Of a stretch of DNA of 64,000 bases, positions 17,834 through 27,179 are shown one piece after another. The position numbers and the translations under genes were made by a program. This DNA is from Onishia niordana. GTDB taxonomy: Bacteria > Pseudomonadota > Gammaproteobacteria > Pseudomonadales > Halomonadaceae. Position 1 is the stretch's first letter; each line of letters begins with the position of its first letter. The notes under the pieces were generated by a model. It was not told the origin of the DNA and ran no database searches. It saw only the letters and a program-made list of their open reading frames with translations. The stretch is from NCBI RefSeq assembly GCF_004798965.1, contig NZ_SDSD01000011.1, forward strand, positions 47,773 through 111,772, given 5' to 3'.

Positions 17834-18826
17834 ATGAAGATCAACCCAACCCTTCGCCGCGCCTCTGGCCTTGCCGTGATCGGCAGTGCATTGCTTATTG
17901 GCCAGGCTCACGCTCAGACGATCCCGGAATCCACCGAGTGCATCGCGCCAGCCAAGCCCGGCGGTGGCTACGACCTGACATGCCGCCTCGCTGCCAATGG
18001 CCTGCAGGATACCAACCTGATCAGCAAGCCGATGATGGTCAGCTACATGCCCGGCGGCATTGGCGCGGTGGCTTATAACCATGTCAACGGCGTTCGCACC
18101 GATGACCCTGGCCTGATCGTTGCCGCCAGCACCGGTGCCGCCGTCAACCTGGCGCTTGGCAAGTTTGGCCAATACGACGCTGATGAGGTTCGCTGGCTTG
18201 GCGCGCTCGGCGTCGACTATGGCGCTATCGTCGTCAGTGCCGATGCACCTTGGGAAAACCTCGAGGAGCTGATGGCCGACCTCAAGGACAACCCGGGTGA
18301 GATCGCCTTCGGCGCTGGCGGAACGGTGGGTAGCCAGGACTGGATGAAGGCGGCATTGATCGCCAAGTCCGGTGACATGTCGCCGAAGGATCTTCGCTAC
18401 GTGGCCTTCGAAGGGGGCGGCGAGGCTTTGGCGGCATTGCTCGGTGATCACATTCAGGTGTTCACCGGCGACCTCTCGGAACTCAAGTCTCAGCTAGAAG
18501 GCGGCAAGATCCGCGTGCTGGCGTCACTTTCCGAGGAGCGGATGGGTGGTCCCTACGCCGACATCCCCACCGCAGCCGAGCAGGGCTACGACGTGGAATG
18601 GCCGATCTGGCGTGGCTATTACATGGGCCCGGACGTCAGTGATGAAGCGTACCAGGCCTGGATCGAGCGCATGCAGGAACTGGCAGAAGACCCTGTCTTT
18701 GCCGAACTGCGTGAGGCGCGCGGTCTGTTCCCGATGTCACGCTTCGGTGACGACTTCGACACCTACGTCAAAGAACAGGTCACCGAATTCAAAGGACTGG
18801 CCGAAGAAGTGGGTCTAACGCAATGA
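17834..18826 (+). CDS. tctC: TctC-type tricarboxylate-binding periplasmic protein
   Basis: Substrate-binding subunit of a tripartite tricarboxylate transporter (TTT, Bug family). The signal peptide runs from MKINPTLRRASG to QAHAQ. The mature part opens with the family loop CIAPAKPGGGYDLTCR, which binds the carboxylate. The start at 17834 is fixed by AACAGGAG seven bases upstream and by the signal peptide; upstream in-frame codons are not used. 330 residues, normal. The stop overlaps the tctB start (ATGA). Substrate may be citrate or another di- or tricarboxylate. Confidence 0.92.
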   Translation: MKINPTLRRASGLAVIGSALLIGQAHAQTIPESTECIAPAKPGGGYDLTCRLAANGLQDTNLISKPMMVSYMPGGIGAVAYNHVNGVRTDDPGLIVAASTGAAVNLALGKFGQYDADEVRWLGALGVDYGAIVVSADAPWENLEELMADLKDNPGEIAFGAGGTVGSQDWMKAALIAKSGDMSPKDLRYVAFEGGGEALAALLGDHIQVFTGDLSELKSQLEGGKIRVLASLSEERMGGPYADIPTAAEQGYDVEWPIWRGYYMGPDVSDEAYQAWIERMQELAEDPVFAELREARGLFPMSRFGDDFDTYVKEQVTEFKGLAEEVGLTQ

Positions 18827-19272
18827 GAATCGCCGCCGACCGAGTACTGGGTGTCGCCCTGATCGGTCTGGCGGCGTTTATCGCCGTCCAGGCCCTTCAG
18901 CTGGAAATACCTTTTAGCTATGAGCCCGTCGGCCCCAAGGCATTCCCTTTGGGGCTGTCGATTCTACTGACCTTACTCTCGCTGGTCATGATCTTCAGGC
19001 CCGGCGACAACGGCAGCTGGCCGCACAAGGCGCTGGGGCTCCGGCTGTTACTGGTGCTGGCGTTGCTGCTGGTCTATGCCGTCTTGTTCAGACAGTTGGG
19101 GTTCATCGTCTCATCACTGCTGGTGGTAACCGTCTTGGCGCGACTGTTTGATGCGACCTGGGGAAAGGCACTGATCACCGGCGTTGTCATGTCGATTGTC
19201 GGCTACTTTCTGTTCACCGCCGCCCTCGGCATCAGTCTGCCTTCTGGCTACTTGTTCGCCAGCTTCATCTAA
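18823..19272 (+). CDS. tctB: TctB-type small membrane subunit of the TTT transporter
   Basis: 149 residues with four predicted membrane segments (about 8-25, 42-58, 75-100, 115-140), the size and topology of the TctB family. It lies between tctC (four-base overlap) and tctA (12-base gap). It is thought to assist the large TctA permease in proton- or sodium-driven uptake. Confidence 0.85.
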   Translation: MRIAADRVLGVALIGLAAFIAVQALQLEIPFSYEPVGPKAFPLGLSILLTLLSLVMIFRPGDNGSWPHKALGLRLLLVLALLLVYAVLFRQLGFIVSSLLVVTVLARLFDATWGKALITGVVMSIVGYFLFTAALGISLPSGYLFASFI

Positions 19273-19284
19273 AGGATCGCTGAG

Positions 19285-20799
19285 ATGTTCGATTTCCTGA
19301 TCGACGGCTTCGGAGTTGCGCTAACTCCTCTCAACCTGGGCTTGGCCTTTTTTGGCGCCCTGCTGGGCACCCTGTTTGGGGCCTTGCCGGGTATTGGCCC
19401 GATCAACGGCATCGCCATTCTAATGCCGTTGGCCTACACCCTCGGCTTGCCGGCGGAGTCATCACTGATCCTGCTGGCCGCTGTCTACACCGGTGCCGAA
19501 TACGGCGGGCGCATGTCGAGTATCCTGCTCAATGTACCCGGTGATGCCGGTGCGGTCATGACCACCCTGGATGGCTACCCACTGGCACAGAAAGGGCTCG
19601 CTGGCCCCGCTCTGGGCCTTTCGGCCATCAGCTCATTCATTGGCGCGACCATTGCCATTATTGGCCTGACACTCTTTGCGCCGCTGCTGGCAGAAATCGC
19701 GGTGATGTTCGGCCCGGCAGAATTTTTTGCGCTCATGATTTTCGCTTTCTCCTCCATGTCGGTGATGATGGGCAAAGATCCCATCAAGACCGCCATTGGC
19801 GCGGTACTCGGCGTGCTGATTGCCACCGTGGGCATCGATTCCGGCAGCGGCGTGTTGCGCTATACCTTCGGTTTGCCCGAGCTCTACGACGGCATCGACT
19901 TCGTGGTGATGATCATTGGGCTGTTTGCCATCAGCGAAATTCTGCTGATGCTTGAGCATGCCCACCGCTCGGAGGACGACGGCAAGCTACCGCCACTGGG
20001 TCGTGTATTTGTCTCCCTCAAGGAAGTTATCGCGTGTAAAGGTGCTATTGGCCGTTCGGGATTGCTCGGCTTTATCATTGGCGTTCTCCCCGGCACCGGC
20101 GCGTCGGTAGCGGGCGCCGTCTCCTATACGACCGAGAAGCGCCTTTCCGACAAGGACAACACCTTTGGCAAGGGCGACATGCGCGGTTTGGCAGCGCCAG
20201 AATCGGCCAATAACGCGGCTGCAGTTGGCTCCTTCGTGCCCATGCTGACGCTTGGCATTCCCGGCTCTGGCACCACGGCCGTCTTACTCGGCGCGCTGAT
20301 GCTCTACAACATCACGCCGGGACCGATGATGTTCACCGAACGTCCCGAGGTGGCCGGTGGCCTGATCGCCTCGCTTTACATCGGTAACGTGGTACTGCTG
20401 ATGCTCAACCTGCCGCTGGCTGGCGTCTTTGCTCGCGTGCTGACCATTCCGCGCTGGGTACTGGTGCCCGCCATTGCTATCCTGGCGTTCGTCGGCGTCT
20501 ACCAATTGCACTCCGATCTGTTTGCCATCTACCTGATGCTGATCATCGGCGTGTTTGGTTACCTGCTGCGCAAGCTGGGGTTCTCCCTGGCGCCCGTTAT
20601 TCTTGGCTACGTGCTGGGTGGCTTGATGGAGCAGAACCTTCGCCGCGCGCTGTCTATTAGCGGGGGCGATGTCGGCATCCTATGGCAGTCCGGTATTTCA
20701 CTGGGGCTGTGGATAGCCGCTGCCTTACTGCTGGTGCTGCCTTGGCTAGTGCCCAAGCTGTTGTCCAAAAAATCGCGCGAGGAAGCCCAGCAGGACTGA
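19285..20799 (+). CDS. tctA: TctA-type large membrane subunit of the TTT transporter
   Basis: 504 residues with about a dozen membrane segments. Conserved TctA blocks include GALPGIGPINGIAILMPL near the N-terminus, YGGRMSSILLNVPGDAGA, and the second half repeat GVLPGTGASVAGAVSY with PESANNAAAVGSFVPMLTLG. These repeats form the two substrate-path signatures of the family. It takes up a carboxylate delivered by TctC, driven by an ion gradient. AGGATCGCTGAG precedes the ATG. Last gene of the tctCBA unit. Confidence 0.95.
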   Translation: MFDFLIDGFGVALTPLNLGLAFFGALLGTLFGALPGIGPINGIAILMPLAYTLGLPAESSLILLAAVYTGAEYGGRMSSILLNVPGDAGAVMTTLDGYPLAQKGLAGPALGLSAISSFIGATIAIIGLTLFAPLLAEIAVMFGPAEFFALMIFAFSSMSVMMGKDPIKTAIGAVLGVLIATVGIDSGSGVLRYTFGLPELYDGIDFVVMIIGLFAISEILLMLEHAHRSEDDGKLPPLGRVFVSLKEVIACKGAIGRSGLLGFIIGVLPGTGASVAGAVSYTTEKRLSDKDNTFGKGDMRGLAAPESANNAAAVGSFVPMLTLGIPGSGTTAVLLGALMLYNITPGPMMFTERPEVAGGLIASLYIGNVVLLMLNLPLAGVFARVLTIPRWVLVPAIAILAFVGVYQLHSDLFAIYLMLIIGVFGYLLRKLGFSLAPVILGYVLGGLMEQNLRRALSISGGDVGILWQSGISLGLWIAAALLLVLPWLVPKLLSKKSREEAQQD

Positions 20800-20877
20800 G
20801 TCATTACGGATCGTCATCATCCTGGGCCATCGCTCGCGTTTCATCGGGCCTCGCTTATCCCGGCGGGGCCCGACACC

Positions 20878-21966
20878 ATGACAGGAGGTCATCGACGCTT
20901 GAACACCCCCCTCTCCTCCCGTTTCACCGCCCTTGCCCGCTTTCTGCCCACCCTTTTCCTGGGGCTTGCCGGCGGCGCTATCGCCTTCCGATTAAACCTG
21001 CCACTGCCCTGGCTGCTGGGTGCCATGATCGCCACCACCATCACAAGCCTCGGCGGGGCACGGCTGCGCTCACCCGGGCGCGGGCGCAAGGGCGTGCTGG
21101 TGGTGATCGGGGTCATGCTGGGCTCGGCCTTTCATCAGGGGCTCAAGATCGATGTCGCCGCCTGGAGCGCGAGCCTCGCCATCATGCTGCTGGCAACGGC
21201 CGTCATGATGGCATTCTCGGTGTGGTTCTCGCGGCGCGTCGCCGGCTATTCGCTGGAAACGTCTCTCTATGCGGGGGTGCCTGGCGGCGTATCGACGGTA
21301 ACCCTGATGGCGCTGGAATCCGGTGCCGATCTGCGGGTGGTCGGCATGACGCATGCGGTGCGCATCCTGATCCTGCTGCTGGCCATCCCGCTGGCGCTGC
21401 CGCTATTTGGCCATGTCAGCATGCCGGAGAATCGCACCGATATCGCTCACTGGCTGTGGCTGCCGGATGCGATGGATGCCGCCTGGCTCGTCGCCGCGGG
21501 GCTGGCCGGCGCCTGGCTGGGCAAGCGGCTGCGGCTGCCCAGCGCCCTGCTGTTCGGCCCGGCGCTGGCCTCAGCCGCGCTGCACCTTTCCGGGATAAGC
21601 GATGCCTCGGTGCCCCCTACGCTGATCGCGCTGGCCCAGGTGCTGATCGGCGTCTCGGTGGGGGTGCGCTTTACCGGCACCTCGCTGACCTCGGTCGGCT
21701 ACAGCCTGGCGATGGGGATTATTCAGGCGCTGGGACTGGTGGTGATCGCAAGCCTCGCCGCCTGGGGCGCACAGCTTTTGACCGGCACCTCGATTGCCGC
21801 GGCACTGCTCGCCTACATGCCCGGCGGCGCCCCGGAGCTGAGCCTAGTGGCGCTGTCGCTGGGCATCGACCCGGCCTTCGTCACCGCCCACCACCTGCTG
21901 CGCATCAGCCTGCTGGTGCTCTGCCTGCCGCTGCTACTGAGTATCGGGCGCCGGCTGAGCGCCTGA
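20878..21966 (+). CDS. AbrB-family membrane protein
   Basis: 362 residues, about ten membrane segments in two AbrB-type repeats; PLPWLLGAMIAT in the first half and MPGGAPELSLVALSLGIDPAFV in the second are family marks (E. coli AbrB was once called a regulator of aidB). Function is not established; such genes often sit beside TTT transporters. AGGAGG at 20883-20888 lies inside the frame, 10 bases before a TTG at 20899. That TTG, giving MNTPLSSRFTALARF, may therefore be the true start instead of the ATG at 20878. A 78-base gap separates it from tctA, so it may be co-transcribed. Confidence 0.85.
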   Translation: MTGGHRRLNTPLSSRFTALARFLPTLFLGLAGGAIAFRLNLPLPWLLGAMIATTITSLGGARLRSPGRGRKGVLVVIGVMLGSAFHQGLKIDVAAWSASLAIMLLATAVMMAFSVWFSRRVAGYSLETSLYAGVPGGVSTVTLMALESGADLRVVGMTHAVRILILLLAIPLALPLFGHVSMPENRTDIAHWLWLPDAMDAAWLVAAGLAGAWLGKRLRLPSALLFGPALASAALHLSGISDASVPPTLIALAQVLIGVSVGVRFTGTSLTSVGYSLAMGIIQALGLVVIASLAAWGAQLLTGTSIAAALLAYMPGGAPELSLVALSLGIDPAFVTAHHLLRISLLVLCLPLLLSIGRRLSA

Positions 21967-22060
21967 TGCTGAATTTCAGCTGATTAGCTCGTGACGAGTC
22001 AGGGCCAAGGGCCGGCAGCATGTTAGGCTGAACGGCGTTTCGATCAAGGATGCCGCCGCC

Positions 22061-23428
22061 ATGAATCAGGCCGATACCCCGACCTTTTCAGTCAGCGAAC
22101 TCAACCGCCGCGCCCGGCTTATGCTGGAGCGCGACTTCGGAGACTGCTGGGTCGAGGGCGAGCTTTCCGGTGTGTCGCGGCCAGCCTCGGGGCACGTCTA
22201 CTTCACGCTGAAGGACGACCGGGCCCAGTTGAAGTGCGCGCTCTTTCGCAACCGCGCTCGCTTCGTGGCCACCCCGCTCAAGGACGGTGATCGCGTACGC
22301 CTGCGCGGCAAGGTGTCGATCTTCGAGCCCCGCGGGGATTACCAGATGATCGTCGAGGCGGTGCAGCCCGCCGGCCAGGGCGAACTGCTGGCCGCCTTCG
22401 AGCGTTTGAAGCACCAGCTCGATGCACAAGGGGTGTTTGCCAATGCACGGCCGCTGCCGAGCCCGCCGCGTCATCTGCTGGTGCTGACCTCACCGACCGG
22501 CGCGGCGATTCGCGATGTGTTGGCGGTGCTCGCCGCACGCTGGCCACTTTCGCGCGTCACCGTGCTGCCGGTGCCGGTGCAGGGCAAGGAGGCCGCGCCG
22601 GCGATGATCCGTGCCCTGGCGCTTGCCAACCGCGACAGGCGCTTCGAGGCGAATCGTGACGCCATCCTGGTGACCCGCGGCGGCGGCAGCCTCGAGGATC
22701 TCTGGGCCTTCAACGACGAGCACCTGGCCCGGGCGATCTTCCATTCCCGGCTGCCGGTGCTGTCGGCAGTGGGCCACGAGACCGATGTCACGCTTGCCGA
22801 CTTCGCCGCCGATGGCCGGGCCCCGACCCCCTCGGCAGCCGCGGAGCGGCTGGTACCCGACCAGGCGGCGCTGCGTCAGCGGCTCGACAACGCCCTTTCT
22901 CGCCTCGCTCGCGCCCAGCGCAGCCGCTTGGATGCCGACACCCAGCGCCTTGATCATCTCCGCGCTCGGCTGCGGCATCCCGGTGAGCGGCTCGCTCAGC
23001 AGCGGGCGCATCTTGGCCAGCTAGAGACTCGCCTTGAGCGCGCCATGCAGACACGGCTTGTCGTGGCCCGCACCCGCGAGCGCCACGCCACCGCCCGCCT
23101 TACTGCCTTTGACCCTCGCCAGCAGCTGCACAATGCCCGCCAGCGACTCGTTCAGGCCGACAGCCGCTTGCAGGCAAGCCTACCCCGAAGGCTCGCGGAA
23201 CAGCGCCAGCGACTCGCGTCGCTTGCCCGGGAACTGCAGGCGGTCAGCCCACTTTCGGTACTCGGGCGCGGCTATGCGATTCTTTCTGATGATGAAGGCC
23301 GGGTGATTCGGCGCAGTCAGGATACCCAGCCGGGTCAGCAACTCACCGCCAGGCTGGGGGAAGGCCGGCTCAAGGTAGAGGTGAAGCGGCGCTTCAAGGC
23401 AGCCCCCAAAACGCCCGGAGAGGCATAG
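22061..23428 (+). CDS. xseA: exodeoxyribonuclease VII large subunit
   Basis: Catalytic subunit of ExoVII, which degrades single-stranded DNA from both ends. The N-terminal OB-fold domain shows FSVSELNRRARLMLERDF and CWVEGELSG. The catalytic core shows VTRGGGSLEDLWAFNDE and VGHETDVTLADFAAD. A coiled-coil segment (about 260-380) for XseB binding follows, then SPLSVLGRGYAI near the end. 455 residues, normal. Convergent with glrR, with only four bases between the stops and no obvious terminator. Confidence 0.95.
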   Translation: MNQADTPTFSVSELNRRARLMLERDFGDCWVEGELSGVSRPASGHVYFTLKDDRAQLKCALFRNRARFVATPLKDGDRVRLRGKVSIFEPRGDYQMIVEAVQPAGQGELLAAFERLKHQLDAQGVFANARPLPSPPRHLLVLTSPTGAAIRDVLAVLAARWPLSRVTVLPVPVQGKEAAPAMIRALALANRDRRFEANRDAILVTRGGGSLEDLWAFNDEHLARAIFHSRLPVLSAVGHETDVTLADFAADGRAPTPSAAAERLVPDQAALRQRLDNALSRLARAQRSRLDADTQRLDHLRARLRHPGERLAQQRAHLGQLETRLERAMQTRLVVARTRERHATARLTAFDPRQQLHNARQRLVQADSRLQASLPRRLAEQRQRLASLARELQAVSPLSVLGRGYAILSDDEGRVIRRSQDTQPGQQLTARLGEGRLKVEVKRRFKAAPKTPGEA

Positions 23429-23432
23429 CCCC

Positions 23433-24827
23433 TCAGTCTTCTTGCTTGGCCACGGCCTTGAAACTGCTCGGCTCGAGGTCATGACGCCCCAGCAGCTTGT
23501 AGAAGTCGGTGCGGTTGCGTCCGGCGATGCGCGCGGCCTGGGTGACGTTGCCATCGGTGATCTTCAGCACCTTGATCAGATACCCCCGTTCAAAGTCCGC
23601 CCGGGCATCATTGAATGACGGCAGCGCATTCTCCTCGGCGACCAACGCCTGGGAGACCATGGCCTCGGGAATGATCGGCGAACTCGTCAGCGCCACGCAC
23701 TGCTCGACCACATTGACCAGTTGGCGGACATTGCCCGGCCAGGCCGACGCCGCCAGCAGGTTGAGCGCCTCGGCGGAGAAGCCTTTGACGAAAGGCTTGT
23801 GGCGCGCCGCAGCCTGAGTGACCAAATGCTTGGCCAACAGCGGCACGTCTTCAGCGCGTTCCTTGAGCGGCGGCAAACGCAGGTTGACCACATTGAGGCG
23901 GTAGTAGAGATCCTCGCGGAAATCGCCTTCCTGCATGGCCTGATCCAGGTCGCGGTGAGTCGCCGAGATGATGCGCACATCGACGGGAATGGAAGCCGTC
24001 GAGCCCAGCGGTCGAACCTGGCGCTCCTGTAATACCCGCAGCAGTTTCACCTGCAGCGCCAGGGGCATGTCGCCGATTTCATCGAGGAACAGGCTGCCCC
24101 CCTCGGCGGCCTGGAAGAGACCTTCGTACTGGGTGATCGCGCCGGTGAAGGCGCCCTTGGCGTGGCCGAAAAGCTCGCTCTCCAACAACTGCTCGGGCAG
24201 CGCTCCACAGTTGATGGCGATGAACGGTTTACCGGATCGGGGGCTGGCGTTATGCAGCGCGCGCGCCAGCAGCTCCTTGCCCGAGCCCGAGGGGCCACTG
24301 ACCAGCACGCTGACATCGGCACCGGCGACCATTCGCGCTTGATCGAGGATGCGCTCCATCTGCGGGCTGCGAGTGATGATCGCCGACCGCCAGGCGTCAT
24401 CGCTGTCACCGGCGGCAGGTGCCTGAAGCAGAGCCTCGTCGATCGCCGTGAACAGCTCGTCGCGGTCGACGGGCTTGGTCAAGAAGCTGAACACCCCCTG
24501 GCGGGTGGCATTGACCGCCTCGGGGATCGAGCCATGGGCGGTGAGGATGATCACCGGCAGCCCCGGCGCCTGACGCTGGATCTCCTGAAACAGCGCCAGG
24601 CCGTCCATCTCGTCCATGCGCAGGTCCGAAAGCACCAGATCCGGGCGTTCAATGGCCAGACGGTCCAGGGCCATACGGCCACTATCCGCCGTGGTGACAC
24701 GAAAGCCGCGGCTTTCCAGGCGCATGCCCAATAGCCTCAGCAGGCTGGCATCGTCATCGACCAGCAGGATATGCGCGATGGATTTTCCGCCCTTCAGGGC
24801 GCCGGTCAGTTGCGCAGCATCTTTCAC
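23433..24827 (-). CDS. glrR: sigma-54-dependent response regulator GlrR (QseF-like)
   Basis: 464 residues in three parts. The receiver has Asp in PDLVLSDLRMDEMDG. The AAA+ activator has Walker A VSGPSGSGKELLARAL, the sigma-54 contact loop GAFTGA and LDEIGDMP. A Fis-type helix-turn-helix ends it (NVTQAARIAGRNRTDFYKLL). It activates sigma-54 RNA polymerase when phosphorylated by GlrK. Gene order glrK-qseG-glrR equals that of E. coli, where GlrR drives glmY and glmZ. A sigma-54 promoter and GlrR-like sites lie just upstream of glrK in this window, so the RNA gene there is the likely target. Confidence 0.93.
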   Translation of the reverse strand: MKDAAQLTGALKGGKSIAHILLVDDDASLLRLLGMRLESRGFRVTTADSGRMALDRLAIERPDLVLSDLRMDEMDGLALFQEIQRQAPGLPVIILTAHGSIPEAVNATRQGVFSFLTKPVDRDELFTAIDEALLQAPAAGDSDDAWRSAIITRSPQMERILDQARMVAGADVSVLVSGPSGSGKELLARALHNASPRSGKPFIAINCGALPEQLLESELFGHAKGAFTGAITQYEGLFQAAEGGSLFLDEIGDMPLALQVKLLRVLQERQVRPLGSTASIPVDVRIISATHRDLDQAMQEGDFREDLYYRLNVVNLRLPPLKERAEDVPLLAKHLVTQAAARHKPFVKGFSAEALNLLAASAWPGNVRQLVNVVEQCVALTSSPIIPEAMVSQALVAEENALPSFNDARADFERGYLIKVLKITDGNVTQAARIAGRNRTDFYKLLGRHDLEPSSFKAVAKQED

Positions 24828-24883
24828 GATGATGTCCTTTCTTTATCAGACGAAGCCTGGACAGGCACCCTGTTCAGCGCGTT

Positions 24884-25441
24884 TCAGGGAGACTGTTGTC
24901 TCAGGTTCATGCTTTTCTCAATATCGCTCAGGGCGTCGAGTTTGTTCGTCAGCTCCTCGAGCTTGTCGGCCTGGTCGGCGTTCTCGGCGGCCAGCGCCTG
25001 ACTTTTCTGGCGTTGCTCTGCCAGCCGCCCGGCCAGGGAGCGGCGGCCCTCGAGTTCGTTAAGCCAGTAGCGCAGCAGCGGCTCCAGCTCTTCCGGGGCC
25101 TTGGAAATATCGGCCTTATAAAGTTCTGAGGCCTGGTTCCACTCGTTCTCATTCCCCCAGGCAAGCACCACGGCACGGACCAACCGCTCGTGGGTGTCGT
25201 TGCCGTCGAGGAGGGCCAGCTGGCGGTCGCGCCACTCGCGGTCGCCACGCTGCGACTCGAGGCCGAAGGCCACCCAGGCCTCGACCTGACAGCTGCTGAC
25301 GGTGAGGCTCGGCCACTTGCTCTGGCAATCGGCCGGCAGCTCCGACACCGTCGGCTCAAGGGAAAAGGGCTTATCCGGCAGCCACTGGCAACCTGCCAGC
25401 AGAGAGATGGCGACCAGCCCCATCAGGGTGCGATACAGCAT
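24884..25441 (-). CDS. qseG: QseG-like outer-membrane lipoprotein
   Basis: 185 residues. A lipoprotein signal ends in the lipobox LLAGC (Cys about 18). The mature part is mostly helical, with a C-terminal coiled coil (about 135-178). Sequence match to QseG is inferred mainly from position, size and lipobox between glrK and glrR. In E. coli, QseG binds the periplasmic side of GlrK and stimulates it. It starts three bases after the glrK stop. Function as kinase activator is inference. Confidence 0.75.
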   Translation of the reverse strand: MLYRTLMGLVAISLLAGCQWLPDKPFSLEPTVSELPADCQSKWPSLTVSSCQVEAWVAFGLESQRGDREWRDRQLALLDGNDTHERLVRAVVLAWGNENEWNQASELYKADISKAPEELEPLLRYWLNELEGRRSLAGRLAEQRQKSQALAAENADQADKLEELTNKLDALSDIEKSMNLRQQSP

Positions 25442-25444
25442 CGT

Positions 25445-26974
25445 TCATGAATTCCTTGCGTCTGCGTCTGCGTCTGCCGCGAGACGTGGCGGCGACGCTA
25501 TTCTCGTCGTGTCTTGCTGTTGGCTATCCAGGGCATCCTGCTTGGTCAGCGACTGCCAGGGCAGCGTCAGGCGGAAACACACCGCCAGGCGCGGGTCGTC
25601 GATCAACTCGAGATGCCCCTGTTGGGCCTTGGCACAGTCGGCAGCCACCGACAGGCCTATTCCGGAGCCCTTGAGCGGCCCCTTGCGGCGAGCGTGGCCT
25701 TGATAAAAGGGGTCGAAGAGCTGCTCGCGATCCTCGGCACTGATCGCATCGCCGCTGTTGGCGACCTCCAGCAGCAGTACGTCGCCACGTTGCTGGACAC
25801 GTAGCTCAAGCAGTCCGCCATCTTCACCGTAGGCGATGGCATTGGACAGCAGATTATCGACAACGCGCCCGGTGGCGGTGCGATCGGCCTGCCAGTCGAG
25901 CGGCCGGTCGCGCCACTTGAGCTGCATGCCCTTGGCATCCAGAGCCAGCTGGTGCTTCGCCAGTAACTCTTTGATCAGCGTCGCGACATCGAAATGCTCA
26001 ACGCTAATCTCGGCATGGTGCTGAAGCAAATTATAGTCGAGCAGCTGTTCGATGAGGCGCTGAAGCTCCTCTCCACTGCCCTCGATAAGATCCAGAATCT
26101 CGTGCTGTCGCGCCGTCAGCTCGCCTGCCACGCCATCGGAAAGCAGGGCGGTGCCTTCCCGAACGCTTGCCAGTGGCGTCTTGAGCTCATGAGACATATG
26201 TCGAAGGAACTGGCGCTTCTGGGCCTCGAGCTCACCAAGACGCGTCGACAGCCAGTCTAGCCGCTCATCAAGACGCACCAGCTCCGCGGGCCCCTGTACG
26301 CCCTTCGACGGCTCGGGGTGACCGTTGCTGCCAAGGCTCAATATATGCCGCTCTAGCTGGCGGATCGGGCGAATGATCAGCCAGGTAAATAACAGCATCA
26401 ACACCAGACTGGCCGAGACCAGTGCGGCGGTCTGCAACCACAGGCGGGTCTGCACGCCACCCGCCTGTCCGCGAATGCGTTCAATCCGCGCATCGATATG
26501 CTGGTTGGTGGCCTTGCGCACGGCCTCGGTGCGCTCGGCAAAAGGCACAAAGTCATCTAGCCGGGAGGTGATCTCGGGCACCGGGGCTTCAAGCAGGCTC
26601 TTGAGACTATCGATACGCTCGGCCAATGCCTTGACGTCGGGGTTGTCGGGCAACAGCAACCGCTGGCGCGCCAGCATCGTTTCGAACTCGTTGGCTCGCT
26701 GGGTATAAATCTCACGCAGGCCAGGCTCTTCGAGCACCGCGAACTGGCGAGCGCTACGCTCCATCTCTACGGCAAGCGATGACAACGCCCGGGCGCGACG
26801 TGTTTCCTCAACTGCCTGACGGGCGCTGTCGTCGGCGAGCCGGGTCAATTCGGAAAGGGCCTGACCTGCATGAAACATCAATACGCCCAGCGGCAGCATC
26901 ACCACTAGAAAAGCCAGCAGCACCAGTTGTAGCAGGGAACGTGGGCGCCAACGGCGCGAGACCTGAGTGGTCAT
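25445..26974 (-). CDS. glrK: sensor histidine kinase GlrK (QseE-like)
   Basis: About 509 residues from the ATG at 26974, chosen because RPRSLLQLVLLAFLVVMLPL then aligns with the short E. coli N-terminus; ATG 27013 is possible. Parts: membrane segment about 17-37, periplasmic helical sensor region, second membrane segment about 185-205, HAMP, HisKA with HMSHELKTPLASVRE, and HATPase_c with LLSNAIAYG and GSGIGLSVA. It phosphorylates GlrR in response to envelope or metabolic cues. The C-terminal tail carries a short Asp-Ala repeat from a 6-bp DNA repeat. The operon promoter should lie in 26975-27150, after the terminator of the RNA gene. Confidence 0.92.
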   Translation of the reverse strand: MTTQVSRRWRPRSLLQLVLLAFLVVMLPLGVLMFHAGQALSELTRLADDSARQAVEETRRARALSSLAVEMERSARQFAVLEEPGLREIYTQRANEFETMLARQRLLLPDNPDVKALAERIDSLKSLLEAPVPEITSRLDDFVPFAERTEAVRKATNQHIDARIERIRGQAGGVQTRLWLQTAALVSASLVLMLLFTWLIIRPIRQLERHILSLGSNGHPEPSKGVQGPAELVRLDERLDWLSTRLGELEAQKRQFLRHMSHELKTPLASVREGTALLSDGVAGELTARQHEILDLIEGSGEELQRLIEQLLDYNLLQHHAEISVEHFDVATLIKELLAKHQLALDAKGMQLKWRDRPLDWQADRTATGRVVDNLLSNAIAYGEDGGLLELRVQQRGDVLLLEVANSGDAISAEDREQLFDPFYQGHARRKGPLKGSGIGLSVAADCAKAQQGHLELIDDPRLAVCFRLTLPWQSLTKQDALDSQQQDTTRIASPPRLAADADADARNS

Positions 26975-27151
26975 GACAAGTGTTCTTTGCAGAAGGAGTT
27001 GAGACGCTGTCATGGAGCTTACCACTGCAGGATACCAGAATTGCCGGAAACGGCCGTGACCTTTCACGGGTCAAGGGCGTGATCGGGTGCATGGGTCTGG
27101 CTTAGTACATGATCTTGGCTTCGATATACCGCGCCATGCTAATCAACAGGC

Positions 27152-27179
27152 AAAAAAAAGAGGCCGGCAGAGCCGGCCC
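27152..27179 (-). terminator. intrinsic terminator of the sigma-54 RNA gene
   Basis: GGCCGGC-AGA-GCCGGCC is a perfect 7-bp stem, followed on the minus strand by CTC and eight T. It ends a leftward transcript from the argA-glrK gap, and no protein gene fits that transcript. Confidence 0.85.
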
